From assembly GCA_022750195.1 (NCBI GenBank), contig JAKIWE010000001.1, positions 180,672-244,671 on the forward strand: 64,000 nt of DNA. Direction: 5' to 3'. A model generated the notes under the pieces. It saw only the letters and a list, made by a program, of their open reading frames with translations, was not told where the DNA came from and searched no databases. Source of the stretch: Thermoplasmata archaeon. GTDB lineage: Archaea > Thermoplasmatota > Thermoplasmata > Lutacidiplasmatales > UBA184. The translations under genes were made by a program, and so were the position numbers. Below are positions 16,434-24,957 of this stretch, piece after piece (the stretch's first letter is position 1; every line of letters begins with the position of its first letter).

Positions 16434-19426
16434 TCCTGGGCCGGTTCCGGGCTCTCGGCCCACTCGGGTTCTTCCTGGGTCGGTTCGTTCGAAGGAGCGG
16501 GCGGCGCGCGGCCACCGCCCCGCCGCCGAACGACGAGCAGCACGACGACGCCCGCGACGACCACGGCGAGCACGATGCCCAGCAGAAGGTACGGACTTCC
16601 GAACGGCGAGCCACCTCCCGAGGAAGAGCTGGGGGGCGTGGGCGACACCACGAGCGTCGCGTTCGACTGCGTCGAAGCGCCGAGCTGGTCGGTGACCGTG
16701 ACGGAGAGGGCGAAGCTTCCCGCGGCCTTGGGCACGCAGCTCAGCGACGACGCATTGGCGGAGGCGCAGCCGGTCGGGAGCCCCGCGTACACGAAGCTCA
16801 ACACCCCGGTGCCCCCGGTCACAGTGACCGAGATCGCGGTCGTGGCGCCGACGACGACCGGGGAGGGGGAGGCAGCGAACGTCGTGACCGACGGGGCGGC
16901 GTGAACGATGAGGGTCGCGGAGCCGGTCGCCGTGAGCCGGAAGAGGTCGGTCACCGTGACGGAGATCGCAAAGGTGCCTTTCTCCGTCGGGCGACAGACG
17001 AAGCCAGCCGTCGTCGCCCCGACGCATCCGGCCGGCAACTGCGTGTAGCTGTAGTGCAGCGGGGCGGTTCCCCCGGCCCCCGTGACGTTGAAGCTCACGT
17101 TCTGGCCGGTGTCGACGACCGTCGGACCGACGTTGAACGACGAGATGCTCGGCACCGGGCTCACCACGAGCGTGGTCGTCGCATTCACCACGAAGCCGGC
17201 CCCGTCGGTGACCATCACCGTGACCGTGAAGGTGCCGGCCGAGGTCGCCTGACAGGTGTTCCCGCTACCGCCGGTAATTGAGCAGCCCGGCGGGAGCCCG
17301 CGGTAGGCGAATGTGTAGGCGCCGGTACCGTTCACGACCGTGAAATTGAGGGTCGTGGTGACGCCCAGGTCGACCTTGTCCGGCCCAAAGGCCAGCCCCA
17401 GGACCGCCGGGTCCGCCGCGACGCTGAGGATGACACTCGAGCGATTGTAGACCCCGAAGGCGTCGGAGGCGTTCACCGTCACGACGAAGATGCCGGGGGC
17501 CCCCGGGCGGCAGGAGAGCTGGTCGGTGTTCGCGCTGGCGCAGCCGGAGGGGAGCCCGGTGTAGACGTAGGAGATGGGAGGTGTGCCCCCGGTCTCGTTG
17601 GCGAGGAACGTGACCCTCTGCCCCACGTCGACCGAGGGACGTGAGGAGGTGAACCCAGCGACGTGGGGGCGGGGGTACACCACGAACGTCACGTTCGCGT
17701 AGCTGGCTTCCCCGACGACGTCCCGCACCACCGCGTGCGCGGTGAACGTGCCGTACACGCTCGGCCGGCAGTTGATCACCGACAAGTTCGCGCCGTTGCA
17801 CCCGGCGGGCAGGCCCGAGTAGCCGTAGGAGAGGGGCGCGGTCCCTGGCAGGGCGGTGACCGTGAGGTTCGTCGAGGTCCCGAGGGTCAGGGCGGACGGA
17901 ACGACGGTGAACAGGGAGATCTGCGGAGGAGGGTTCACCGCGATCGTTACGTTGCGGGTATAGGACGCACCGCCCGTGAGGTTCACGAACCCCTCGATCG
18001 GGTAGGTGCCGGCGGTCGTCGGCACGCAGGTGATCGAGGTGACGTTCGCGCTCGCGCACCCGGGGGGCAAGCCCGCGTACGCGAAGCTATCGGAGCTCGA
18101 CACGGGCCACGCGCCCGCGCCGACGGAGAGGTTCTGGCCGGAGTCCAGGGTCGGGGGCAAGGCGTGGAGGGCCGTGACGATCGCCGGGCCGAAACTCCAG
18201 GTGTCGGCGTAGAAGGTGGTGTAGTCGTACCCCCCGTAGAGGAGGACGTAGCCGTCCCCGGTGTCGTCCGCGAGCGTCTCGTACCCGCGGGCGGAGGGCC
18301 TCGTCGTCAGCGTAAGGGACGACCAGGTCCCGTTCGAGAACAGCCAGGTGTCGCCGAGGGCGCCGGAGGCCGTCGACGTGGCGCCGCCGAACAGGAGGGC
18401 CGCCTTGATCTCGGAGTCGTAGGTGAACCCATAGTAGACCCGGCCGGAGGGGTGGGTGCTCAGGCTCGAGGTCCGGTCGGTCCAGGTCAGATTGTTGTAT
18501 ATCCACGTCTCGGTGCTCGAGGCCGCGCACGTAAGGTCCGTGCAACCGCCGAACAGGACCGCGTGTTTCCCCACCACGTCGTACGCCATGTTCGCACGGT
18601 ACCGCGGGAGCGGATGCCCGCTCGTGTTCGCCGTCAGATTCGTCCACTGACCGCCGACGAACGACCAGGTGTCGTTGAAGATGATCTGCTGGGAGATGTT
18701 GCCGGTGGTCATGCCGGAGCCCCCGAACAGTAGGAGGTAGCTGTCGTTCACATCCCACGTCATCGCCGCCCGCCACCGCGGCGACGGCGCCGTGTTCGGG
18801 GAGAGCGGGGTCCAGGCCCCGTGCAGGAACTCCCAAGTGTCGTTGTAGTAGGTGTTAGGATACTGTCGGCCGCCGAAGAGGACGAGGTACCCGTCTTTGG
18901 CGTCCCAGCCGAAGTTGGCGGCGTACCGCGAGGTGGGGGAGTTGGTGAGGTTCCCTGTCAGGTTCGTCCAGAGCCCGTTGGAGTAGACCCAGGTGTCCCC
19001 GTAGGTCGTCGTCTGGCTCGGCGAAAGGCCGCCGAAATAGACCGCATACTGGTCGACCGGGTCGTACGCCATCATGGCGATCCAGCGCGAACTCGGGCCC
19101 ACGAGGCTCGTGAGGTGGACCCAGTTCTCCGCGCCCCCTGCGGAGGGGTGGGGCGAGAGCGCGCTGGCCGCACAGGTCGCGGTCCCGGACGATGCCGCCG
19201 AACAGAGCACGCTCGCGCCGGCGGCCGGACCATGGCCGGACAGCAACGACGCGCTGGCGGCGGCCAGCGGCGACGAGGCGGCCGAAAGATGCGCCACCTC
19301 GGTCCCCTGGCTCGTGTGGGTGAGCGGACTCGCCAACGATGGCCAGGCCACCACCATGAGGAGCACCACGGCGAAGGAAACGACTGCTCGGCCTAATGCC
19401 CGAGGGGAAGCAGAGGGCGACCCCAT
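16430..19426 (-). CDS. Large surface protein with Kelch repeats, Ig-like repeats and C-terminal anchor
   Basis: Predicted exported, cell-surface protein of 998 aa. Signal peptide at about residues 8-32 (AVVSFAVVLLMVVAWPSLAS). Next come six Kelch-like blades, each with a W/D-D-x-Y-x-x-x-FGG core followed by DTW and a W-(T/S)-x-L motif. Then six roughly 85-residue Ig-like repeats, each with Y-x-x-LP-x-GC, a second Cys 10-15 residues later, and GTF-x-V-x-V-x-V(T)D. A Ser/Gly linker, one membrane segment (YLLLGIVLAVVVAGVVVLLVV) and an acidic tail end it. ATG at 19426 is 28 bp from a TATA box, so the long open frame back to 20104 is excluded. Role unknown; adhesion or S-layer association is possible. 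Confidence 0.85.
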   Translation of the reverse strand: MGSPSASPRALGRAVVSFAVVLLMVVAWPSLASPLTHTSQGTEVAHLSAASSPLAAASASLLSGHGPAAGASVLCSAASSGTATCAASALSPHPSAGGAENWVHLTSLVGPSSRWIAMMAYDPVDQYAVYFGGLSPSQTTTYGDTWVYSNGLWTNLTGNLTNSPTSRYAANFGWDAKDGYLVLFGGRQYPNTYYNDTWEFLHGAWTPLSPNTAPSPRWRAAMTWDVNDSYLLLFGGSGMTTGNISQQIIFNDTWSFVGGQWTNLTANTSGHPLPRYRANMAYDVVGKHAVLFGGCTDLTCAASSTETWIYNNLTWTDRTSSLSTHPSGRVYYGFTYDSEIKAALLFGGATSTASGALGDTWLFSNGTWSSLTLTTRPSARGYETLADDTGDGYVLLYGGYDYTTFYADTWSFGPAIVTALHALPPTLDSGQNLSVGAGAWPVSSSDSFAYAGLPPGCASANVTSITCVPTTAGTYPIEGFVNLTGGASYTRNVTIAVNPPPQISLFTVVPSALTLGTSTNLTVTALPGTAPLSYGYSGLPAGCNGANLSVINCRPSVYGTFTAHAVVRDVVGEASYANVTFVVYPRPHVAGFTSSRPSVDVGQRVTFLANETGGTPPISYVYTGLPSGCASANTDQLSCRPGAPGIFVVTVNASDAFGVYNRSSVILSVAADPAVLGLAFGPDKVDLGVTTTLNFTVVNGTGAYTFAYRGLPPGCSITGGSGNTCQATSAGTFTVTVMVTDGAGFVVNATTTLVVSPVPSISSFNVGPTVVDTGQNVSFNVTGAGGTAPLHYSYTQLPAGCVGATTAGFVCRPTEKGTFAISVTVTDLFRLTATGSATLIVHAAPSVTTFAASPSPVVVGATTAISVTVTGGTGVLSFVYAGLPTGCASANASSLSCVPKAAGSFALSVTVTDQLGASTQSNATLVVSPTPPSSSSGGGSPFGSPYLLLGIVLAVVVAGVVVLLVVRRRGGGRAPPAPSNEPTQEEPEWAESPEPAQD
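16640..18170 (-). repeat. Six tandem Ig-like repeat units within the surface protein
   Basis: About 255 bp per unit, six units in a row, each encoding the same Tyr/Leu-Pro/Gly-Cys pattern with two spaced cysteines, which suggests one disulfide per domain. The units differ clearly in sequence, so the expansion is old. Confidence 0.75.
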
Positions 19427-19448
19427 GGTGGCGCGGGATGTGGGAACG

Positions 19449-19458
19449 GGCCATATAC
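19449..19458 (-). promoter_or_regulatory. TATA box of the Kelch/Ig surface protein gene
   Basis: GGTATATGG on the minus strand is centred 28 bp from the ATG at 19426, supporting that start and a leaderless transcript. Confidence 0.5.
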
Positions 19459-19639
19459 CTTCGGTCTGCGTTCGTTGCGACACGGTACCGTCCCGGCGGA
19501 GGATCGGTGCTCGCCCCGGCATGCCGGCGAGCGAACACCGCCGCGCCGCTCGAGGTGTCAGCCGCCGGGGACGACCCGGAGGCGCGACGCGCCGAAGGCC
19601 AAACGCTAACCCCCCCTCCCGAATCGCGGAACCTCCTCG

Positions 19640-20947
19640 ATGAGCCCTCCCGCAGCCGAATCCGATCCCGCCGCTCCTGAACCGACGCCTCGTCGGCGGA
19701 CCCCGAGCTTCGAGGACCTGCCGCTCCACCCTCGACTGCGGCGTGGCATCGAGGAGATGGGCTACCTCGAGCCGACCCAGATCCAACAGGACGCGATCCC
19801 CGCCGCTGTCGGCGGGCGGGATCTCATCGGCACCGCCCAGACCGGGACCGGCAAGACGGCGGCGTTCCTCCTGCCGCTCCTCGAGCGGTTGCTCAGCGGG
19901 CCTCGGGGCCGGATCCGGGCCCTCGTGGTCACCCCGACGCGTGAGCTGGCGCTCCAGGCGCAGGAGTTCCTCCGCGTGCTCGGGCGTCATGCCGACCTGC
20001 GCTCGGTCGCGGTCTACGGGGGCGTGGGCATGGCGGACCAGGAGAGGGCCCTTCGTGGCGGAGTCGAGATCGTGGTCGCTACCCCGGGCCGTCTGCTCGA
20101 CCACATGAGCCGGCGGTACGTGGATTTCCGCGACCTTCAGGTCCTCGTGCTCGATGAAGCCGACCGGATGCTTGACATGGGCTTCCTCCCGGATGTCCGG
20201 AGGATCCTCGCGAGCCTGCCGCGCCGTCGCCAGACCCTCCTGTTCTCAGCGACGATGCCCGCCGAGGTCATCCAGCTGGCCCGGGAGTTCCTCACCGATC
20301 CGAAGACGGTGCAGGTCGGGGAGACGACCGCCGCCGCGGTCGGTGTCACCCATCTCGCGCTCCCTGTCCCGGCGCACCGAAAGAGCGACCTGTTGAAGGC
20401 GCTCCTCGACGACGCGACGATGAGCAGCGTGCTCGTCTTCACCCGCACGAAGCATCGCGCCGACCGGGTGGCCCGACAGCTCAGCGACGCTCGGATCGAC
20501 GTCGGGGTGATCCACGGCAACCGTAGCCAGAGCCAGCGGGTCACGGCGCTGAGCCGTTTCCGCGAGGGCCGCCACCGGGTCCTCGTCGCCACCGACCTTG
20601 CCGCCCGAGGGATCGACGTCGAGGGGGTCTCGCATGTGGTCAACTACGACCTGCCCGAGGTGCCCGAGGCGTACATCCACCGGGTCGGACGAACGGCCCG
20701 CGCGACGCGCCGCGGCGATGCCTTCTCCCTCGTCTCCCCGGAAGAGGAGAACGACCTCCGAGCGATCGAGCGGCACCTGAACGTAACGATCCCCCGCGCC
20801 CGGTTGCCCGGGTTCGATTACGACCGACCCGCGCCCGCGCCGCCCGCCGGCGGCTATCGGGACCGCGGTCGCCCGTCGAACCGGGGCGGCGGGGGTGGGC
20901 GAGGCCGGCCGCCCCCCCGCGGGCGTCCTCGCTACGCCCGCCGCTAG
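19640..20947 (+). CDS. DEAD-box RNA helicase (RhlE-like)
   Basis: ATP-dependent RNA helicase of 435 aa, probably in ribosome assembly or RNA turnover. Motifs in order: Q motif EPTQIQQDAIP, I AQTGTGKT (66-73), Ia PTRELA, Ib TPGRLLD, II DEAD (172-175), III SAT, then the second RecA domain with FTRTKHRAD, ATDLAARGID and HRVGRTAR. The C-terminal 50 residues are Arg/Gly/Pro-rich, an RNA-binding tail as in RhlE-type enzymes. ATG at 19640 is the first reasonable start. Confidence 0.93.
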   Translation: MSPPAAESDPAAPEPTPRRRTPSFEDLPLHPRLRRGIEEMGYLEPTQIQQDAIPAAVGGRDLIGTAQTGTGKTAAFLLPLLERLLSGPRGRIRALVVTPTRELALQAQEFLRVLGRHADLRSVAVYGGVGMADQERALRGGVEIVVATPGRLLDHMSRRYVDFRDLQVLVLDEADRMLDMGFLPDVRRILASLPRRRQTLLFSATMPAEVIQLAREFLTDPKTVQVGETTAAAVGVTHLALPVPAHRKSDLLKALLDDATMSSVLVFTRTKHRADRVARQLSDARIDVGVIHGNRSQSQRVTALSRFREGRHRVLVATDLAARGIDVEGVSHVVNYDLPEVPEAYIHRVGRTARATRRGDAFSLVSPEEENDLRAIERHLNVTIPRARLPGFDYDRPAPAPPAGGYRDRGRPSNRGGGGGRGRPPPRGRPRYARR

Positions 20948-21131
20948 TCGCGCCCCTCGGCGGACTCCGCACCGCGACCCCTAGGGCCCGACCTCTCCAG
21001 AGGATCGGTCGCGCCCCACGCCGGCCCGATCGGGCCGTGGTATCCCGGGGTGCCGGGTGACTCGACAGGATGATAAACCGAGCCCAGGCTACCCAGAACT
21101 ACCGAGACGGAACACCTCGGTCCGAGCGATC

Positions 21132-21785
21132 ATGGCGGTGAGCTTTCCCCCGGAGTCACTAGCTCCGACGGACTGGTTCGCACGGTTTCGCGAGCGGTAT
21201 GACCTCGCGGCTTCGGACCCAACGACCGAGCTCGGGGTCTTCTACGACCGCCATGTACGCTTCGAGCAGGGTCCCCACTCCGAGACCGAGGTCTTCGGAG
21301 AGTACACCACCGCCGAGTGGAACGCGATCATGACCGGGCTCATGGGCGACCTCGCCCGGGAGTACGGTTTCTACCAAACGACCGACCCGTCACCACGGCA
21401 GGACGTCCTGTGGTTCCGGCCGGTCGAGCCGATGACCCTCGCCGCCATGATCGTCCAGGAGGACCAGGCGACCGAAGCGGTGGCCGAGCTCGAGATCCCC
21501 CACGTCCTCAGCGGTGGGGCCGAGCTCGGGGTGCTGGTGCTCTACCCGGATTACCCGATGCCGCAAGGGGCACGCGACCTCGACGAAGCGACCGAGCTGT
21601 GGAAGCACCGGGTCGAGGCCGAGCTCGCACGCCACCGACCGGACCGGGACTTCCTCCTCCTGACCCTGGGCACCAATTCCTGGGATCTCCCGAGCCGGTG
21701 GCGCGGCTACGCCTGGGATACCTCCACCCACCGGCTGAGGCTGCTCACCACGACCGATGCCTCGCAGTCGTCGGCCTCGAGGTAG
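21132..21785 (+). CDS. Protein of unknown function
   Basis: A 217-aa soluble protein that I do not recognise. It is acidic and aromatic-rich with no membrane segment. The central part alternates predicted strands and helices: QDVLWFRPVEP, AAMIVQEDQATEA and LGVLVLYPDYPM. The spacing of a D, then an E-D-x pair in a strand, then a hydrophobic strand is reminiscent of PD-(D/E)xK nuclease folds, but I see no clear lysine motif, so this is only a suggestion. ATG at 21132 is preferred; an in-frame GTG at 21057 would add 25 residues of low-complexity sequence. It stands alone between the helicase and a convergent MFS gene. Confidence 0.65.
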   Translation: MAVSFPPESLAPTDWFARFRERYDLAASDPTTELGVFYDRHVRFEQGPHSETEVFGEYTTAEWNAIMTGLMGDLAREYGFYQTTDPSPRQDVLWFRPVEPMTLAAMIVQEDQATEAVAELEIPHVLSGGAELGVLVLYPDYPMPQGARDLDEATELWKHRVEAELARHRPDRDFLLLTLGTNSWDLPSRWRGYAWDTSTHRLRLLTTTDASQSSASR

Positions 21786-21935
21786 GGCTACGGGAGTCAG
21801 GTTCCCCCTTGCGGGGCGGGGGACCAAGGGGGATGGCGGGGACCGACCCGAGACTCCTTCCTCAGAGCCGGGGGGGCCGAGAGATGGTCCTGAGCCTTCC
21901 AGAAATGTCGGATGCCCCGGACTCGCCGAAGGCGT

Positions 21936-23207
21936 TCAGCCCGCGCTCTCGGCGCCCGGGGCGGAAGGTCGAATCGCGTGGGGGTCGTACCCGACACGCC
22001 GAATCTCCGAGACGAACAGGAACGCGATGCCCACCGCGACCGAGCCGATCCCGGCGAGGAGGAACGTGAACGAAAGTCCCCACGTGACGATCAGCACGCC
22101 GCCCAAGATCTGGGCGACGGGGATCGCAGCGAAGCTCACCATGTTGTCGGTCGCCAGGTACCGGCCTTGGAGCCGCTCCGGGACCGTCGCTTGAACCGTG
22201 CTCAGCCAGGCGACGTTCAGTACTCCCGAAAGTACGCCGAAGGCGGCGAACATCGCGACCGCAATGACCGGGATGGGCACGACGACAAGGAGCGCAACCG
22301 CGACGCCCTGTACGAACGCAGAGTACACCCACAGCCGGCCAGTGTACCGGGTGAGTCGCCATCGCCCCACAACTAGGCCGCCTATCCCCCAGCCCGCAGC
22401 GAGAACGGCTTCGAGGATCGCGTACAGGAGCGGGCCGCCGTGGAGGACGACCGTGGAGTACACCACGAGGAACGTTAGGACGAAGGCAAACAGGAAGTTT
22501 AGCACCAACGCGAGCACAGTCATCTCGAGCAATCCGACCGCTCCGCGCAAGTAGCGCAGGCCTTCCCGAACTTCCGCCAGCACCGAGGGGGACTTGGTCA
22601 AGGCCGGCGTCGGAGGAGGGGCGGTCGCCACCGTACCGATCAGGAGGACGAACACGGCGGCGAGGAGGTACGCGACCGCATCGATCCCGAGACTCGGGAC
22701 CGCTCCGAGGACGACGAGGAGGACGCCTCCGAGAGAGTTGCCAGCGATGCCGACCACCGCCTCGGTGGATTCGAACAGGCCGTTCGCGTCGGCGAGGGAG
22801 CCGCGGCGTACGATCTCGGGGAGGAGCGCCTGACTCGCCGGGCCGTAGAACGTGGCGAAGACCGAGAAGAGGAGGTTCGCTGCGAGCAGGGCAACGAGCT
22901 GGAATCCGAGGAGCTGAAGCGTCAGGACCAACGCGCCCATCGAAACAGCCCGTCCCAGGGTGGAAAGGAGGACCACTCTGCGGCGGTCCAAGCGGTCGAC
23001 CACGGCGCCCGAGAACACGCCGATGGCGACCGTGGGGAGGAAGCCGGCGAGCACTACGTAGGCGACCGCCAACGGCGAGCCGGTCTGCGCGAAGGTGAGC
23101 CAGAGCAGGACAACGTAGGAGATTGCTGATCCGAATCGGGAGACGACCCGGGCGGCCCAGAGCCGAGCGAAATTCCGGTTTGCCCACAGGGCCTCCCCAC
23201 CGCTCAT
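21936..23207 (-). CDS. MFS transporter (drug/siderophore exporter type)
   Basis: Twelve-helix major facilitator of 423 aa. The N-terminus NRNFARLWAARVVSRFGSAI and the loop SGAVVDRLDRRRVVL (motif A, D-R-x-D-R-R) are typical of the MFS_3 group, which includes EntS-like and macrolide exporters. The second half repeats the fold, with GRYLATDNMVSF near the end. Substrate unknown. It has no close partner gene, which fits a stand-alone accessory exporter. Confidence 0.87.
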   Translation of the reverse strand: MSGGEALWANRNFARLWAARVVSRFGSAISYVVLLWLTFAQTGSPLAVAYVVLAGFLPTVAIGVFSGAVVDRLDRRRVVLLSTLGRAVSMGALVLTLQLLGFQLVALLAANLLFSVFATFYGPASQALLPEIVRRGSLADANGLFESTEAVVGIAGNSLGGVLLVVLGAVPSLGIDAVAYLLAAVFVLLIGTVATAPPPTPALTKSPSVLAEVREGLRYLRGAVGLLEMTVLALVLNFLFAFVLTFLVVYSTVVLHGGPLLYAILEAVLAAGWGIGGLVVGRWRLTRYTGRLWVYSAFVQGVAVALLVVVPIPVIAVAMFAAFGVLSGVLNVAWLSTVQATVPERLQGRYLATDNMVSFAAIPVAQILGGVLIVTWGLSFTFLLAGIGSVAVGIAFLFVSEIRRVGYDPHAIRPSAPGAESAG

Positions 23208-23446
23208 TCGACGAGCCGGCAGGTACTCGCCCCCCTACAAAGCGAGGGACGGCGGCAGGCTCCGACGGCTGGGAGCACTCTGGCGAGCGGCTCCTCTCTC
23301 GGCCTTGAGGTGCGCTCGCCCCCGATTCAGGCCCTTGACAGCCCGACGGAAGGATCTTCACCCGACGGCTTCCCGCGGCAGGCGAAAGCGCGAGCGCCCC
23401 TTCCTCGGCGAGCCGTCGGGTAGTACCGGCCCTCCCCTCTCAGAGT

Positions 23447-24148
23447 TCACCGACAGCGGAACCCGTAGAGCCCCAGACCTGCGCGGCGTGCCGGCGCGGC
23501 GTGATGCTGTCGCGCCCACTTCCGGAGGGCGAGGCACAGCCCTCCGCCCGGACCGTGGTCCGCGATCGCCACGCCGCCGGGGTGAAGCAACGGCGAGAGG
23601 CCCCGGAACTCCTTCCAACTCTCCGCGTCGTCGTGCGGCACGTCGTAGACGAAGAGATCGATGCGGGGCAGCTCCTTACCGAAGAGCGGCAGCAGGTCGC
23701 GCTTGTTCCCGAGCCGCAGGTCCCAACGCTTGCGCAGCGCGAACGGGACCGCCCACCCGGACTGGCGGCCTGCCGGGATCGACCAGGAGGCGTCGGTGCT
23801 CTGGGTCCCCGCCGGGCGGGGGGATGGAAGCTTCGGAAGGTCGATCGAGTGGAGCGTCCCCTTTCCGTTCCGGTCCAGCGCCTGGAGGAGGTACGCCGAT
23901 GAGACTCCGGAGGAGACGCCGACCTCGACGACGTGGAGTGGCGTCAACAGCCGGGCCAAGGCGTACAATTCGAGAGGGGCATCGATCTCGATGTAGTTCG
24001 TCCGTCCTTCGGCCCGGTGTTGACGGGCGAGATGCTGAAAGAGGCGGCGTTCGCCGGAGGCCTCCACCACGGCTGCGCGACCTAGTCGCTCTTCAACGGC
24101 GCCCAGTTCCACGACCCAGCTCACGTCGGGGTTCGTTTCGACCTGCAT
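23447..24148 (-). CDS. Class I SAM-dependent methyltransferase
   Basis: A 233-aa protein with a Rossmann methyltransferase core: motif I VVEVGVSSGVSSAYLLQAL at about residues 72-90, an acidic end to strand 2 (LHSIDLP), and IDLFVYDVPHDDAESWKEF as the strand 4 region. The layout matches Methyltransf_24 enzymes that act on small molecules or glycans. Substrate unknown. ATG at 24148. It stands alone after the MFS gene, with a gap of about 240 bp and no shared promoter evident. Confidence 0.78.
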   Translation of the reverse strand: MQVETNPDVSWVVELGAVEERLGRAAVVEASGERRLFQHLARQHRAEGRTNYIEIDAPLELYALARLLTPLHVVEVGVSSGVSSAYLLQALDRNGKGTLHSIDLPKLPSPRPAGTQSTDASWSIPAGRQSGWAVPFALRKRWDLRLGNKRDLLPLFGKELPRIDLFVYDVPHDDAESWKEFRGLSPLLHPGGVAIADHGPGGGLCLALRKWARQHHAAPARRAGLGLYGFRCR

Positions 24149-24546
24149 GGTCCGAAGTTACGCTCCGAGCGCCCGGCAGCGTGCCCATCGCCCCAGAGTC
24201 CCCGTGACCCCACGGCGCCTCACAATCCTGCCGTGGGGGCGAGATTGGTCGCGCTGATCGGCAGCCAGGGGTGGTTGCGCCTCGTCGGTCCCCATCACGT
24301 AGCCGGACCCGTTAGGGGGGTGTAAGCCCACGATGACCTGTAACTCCGGCAGGGTGACTTATCCATCTCGCCAAACGTAGTTCCCTCCGGGGGTCTCGAG
24401 ATCCGAAGGGCTCGGGGGGCAGAGATTCCCCTCCATCTCGAAAGCGTTCGTCCTTGTAACTGCCGGGTTCCCTATCCGTTGGAACGTACTCCCGGAACGA
24501 GGGTCGCGGGCCCGGTATTCCCTCGTCGGGGGAGTTAAGGCCCAGG
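24149..24546. other. 398-bp non-coding gap
   Basis: No convincing ORF, tRNA or strong hairpin. The stretch at about 24310-24350 (GTTAGGGGGG, then TGTAAGCCCACGATGACC) loosely resembles the stretch around the start of the next gene at 24526-24560 (GTCGGGGGAGTTAAGGCCCA, then GGATGACGG), perhaps a decayed partial duplication of that gene start. Confidence 0.4.
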
Positions 24547-24957
24547 ATGACGGTCGCTGGCAGATCGGGGCGGGTGTTGGCGAGAAAAGTCGCCCTGTCG
24601 AGGTTGGCGAGGCTCCGCGCTGTGATCGCGGCAATCCCCAGGGGGCGGGTCATCACCTACGGGCAGGTGGCCGAAGCCGGAGGCTCCCCGGGGGCCGCAC
24701 GCCTCGCCGTTCGGGCCCTCCAAGGCTCTGGAGCTCTGCCGTGGCACCGCGTGGTGGCCGCGGGTGGTCGGATCGCGCTCGAAGGCGAGCCAGGTCGCGA
24801 GCAGCGGCTCCGGCTCGAGCTCGAAGGGGTCACTTTTCGCCGAGGTCGGGTACGGATGGACCATCATGGCTGGGTCCCGAGACGCAAGGCGCGCCAGAGC
24901 CGACGACGAGCGACGCCGGGAATGCGACCGAGCGGAGTGAAGGCGGGGGGATCTTGA
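24547..24957 (+). CDS. Alkyltransferase-like protein (ATL), DNA base-flipping
   Basis: Relative of O6-alkylguanine-DNA alkyltransferase. The 136-aa protein has the DNA-binding helix-turn-helix region GRVITYGQVAEAGGSPGAAR and the active-site loop, but the catalytic PCHRV is PWHRV at about residues 65-69: the acceptor Cys is Trp. In known ATLs this change turns the enzyme into a lesion-binding, base-flipping protein that marks O6-alkylguanine for excision repair. An Arg/Lys-rich tail follows residue 100. Its stop overlaps the TTG start of the AlkZ-like gene (TTGA), so the two are translationally coupled, which suggests joint action on alkylated DNA. Confidence 0.88.
   Translation: MTVAGRSGRVLARKVALSRLARLRAVIAAIPRGRVITYGQVAEAGGSPGAARLAVRALQGSGALPWHRVVAAGGRIALEGEPGREQRLRLELEGVTFRRGRVRMDHHGWVPRRKARQSRRRATPGMRPSGVKAGGS

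Noticed and set aside
19427..20104. N-terminal extension of the Kelch gene frame, making a 1224-aa protein
   Set aside because: It runs antisense through the DEAD-box helicase, lacks family features, and would place the clear signal peptide and TATA box inside the protein.
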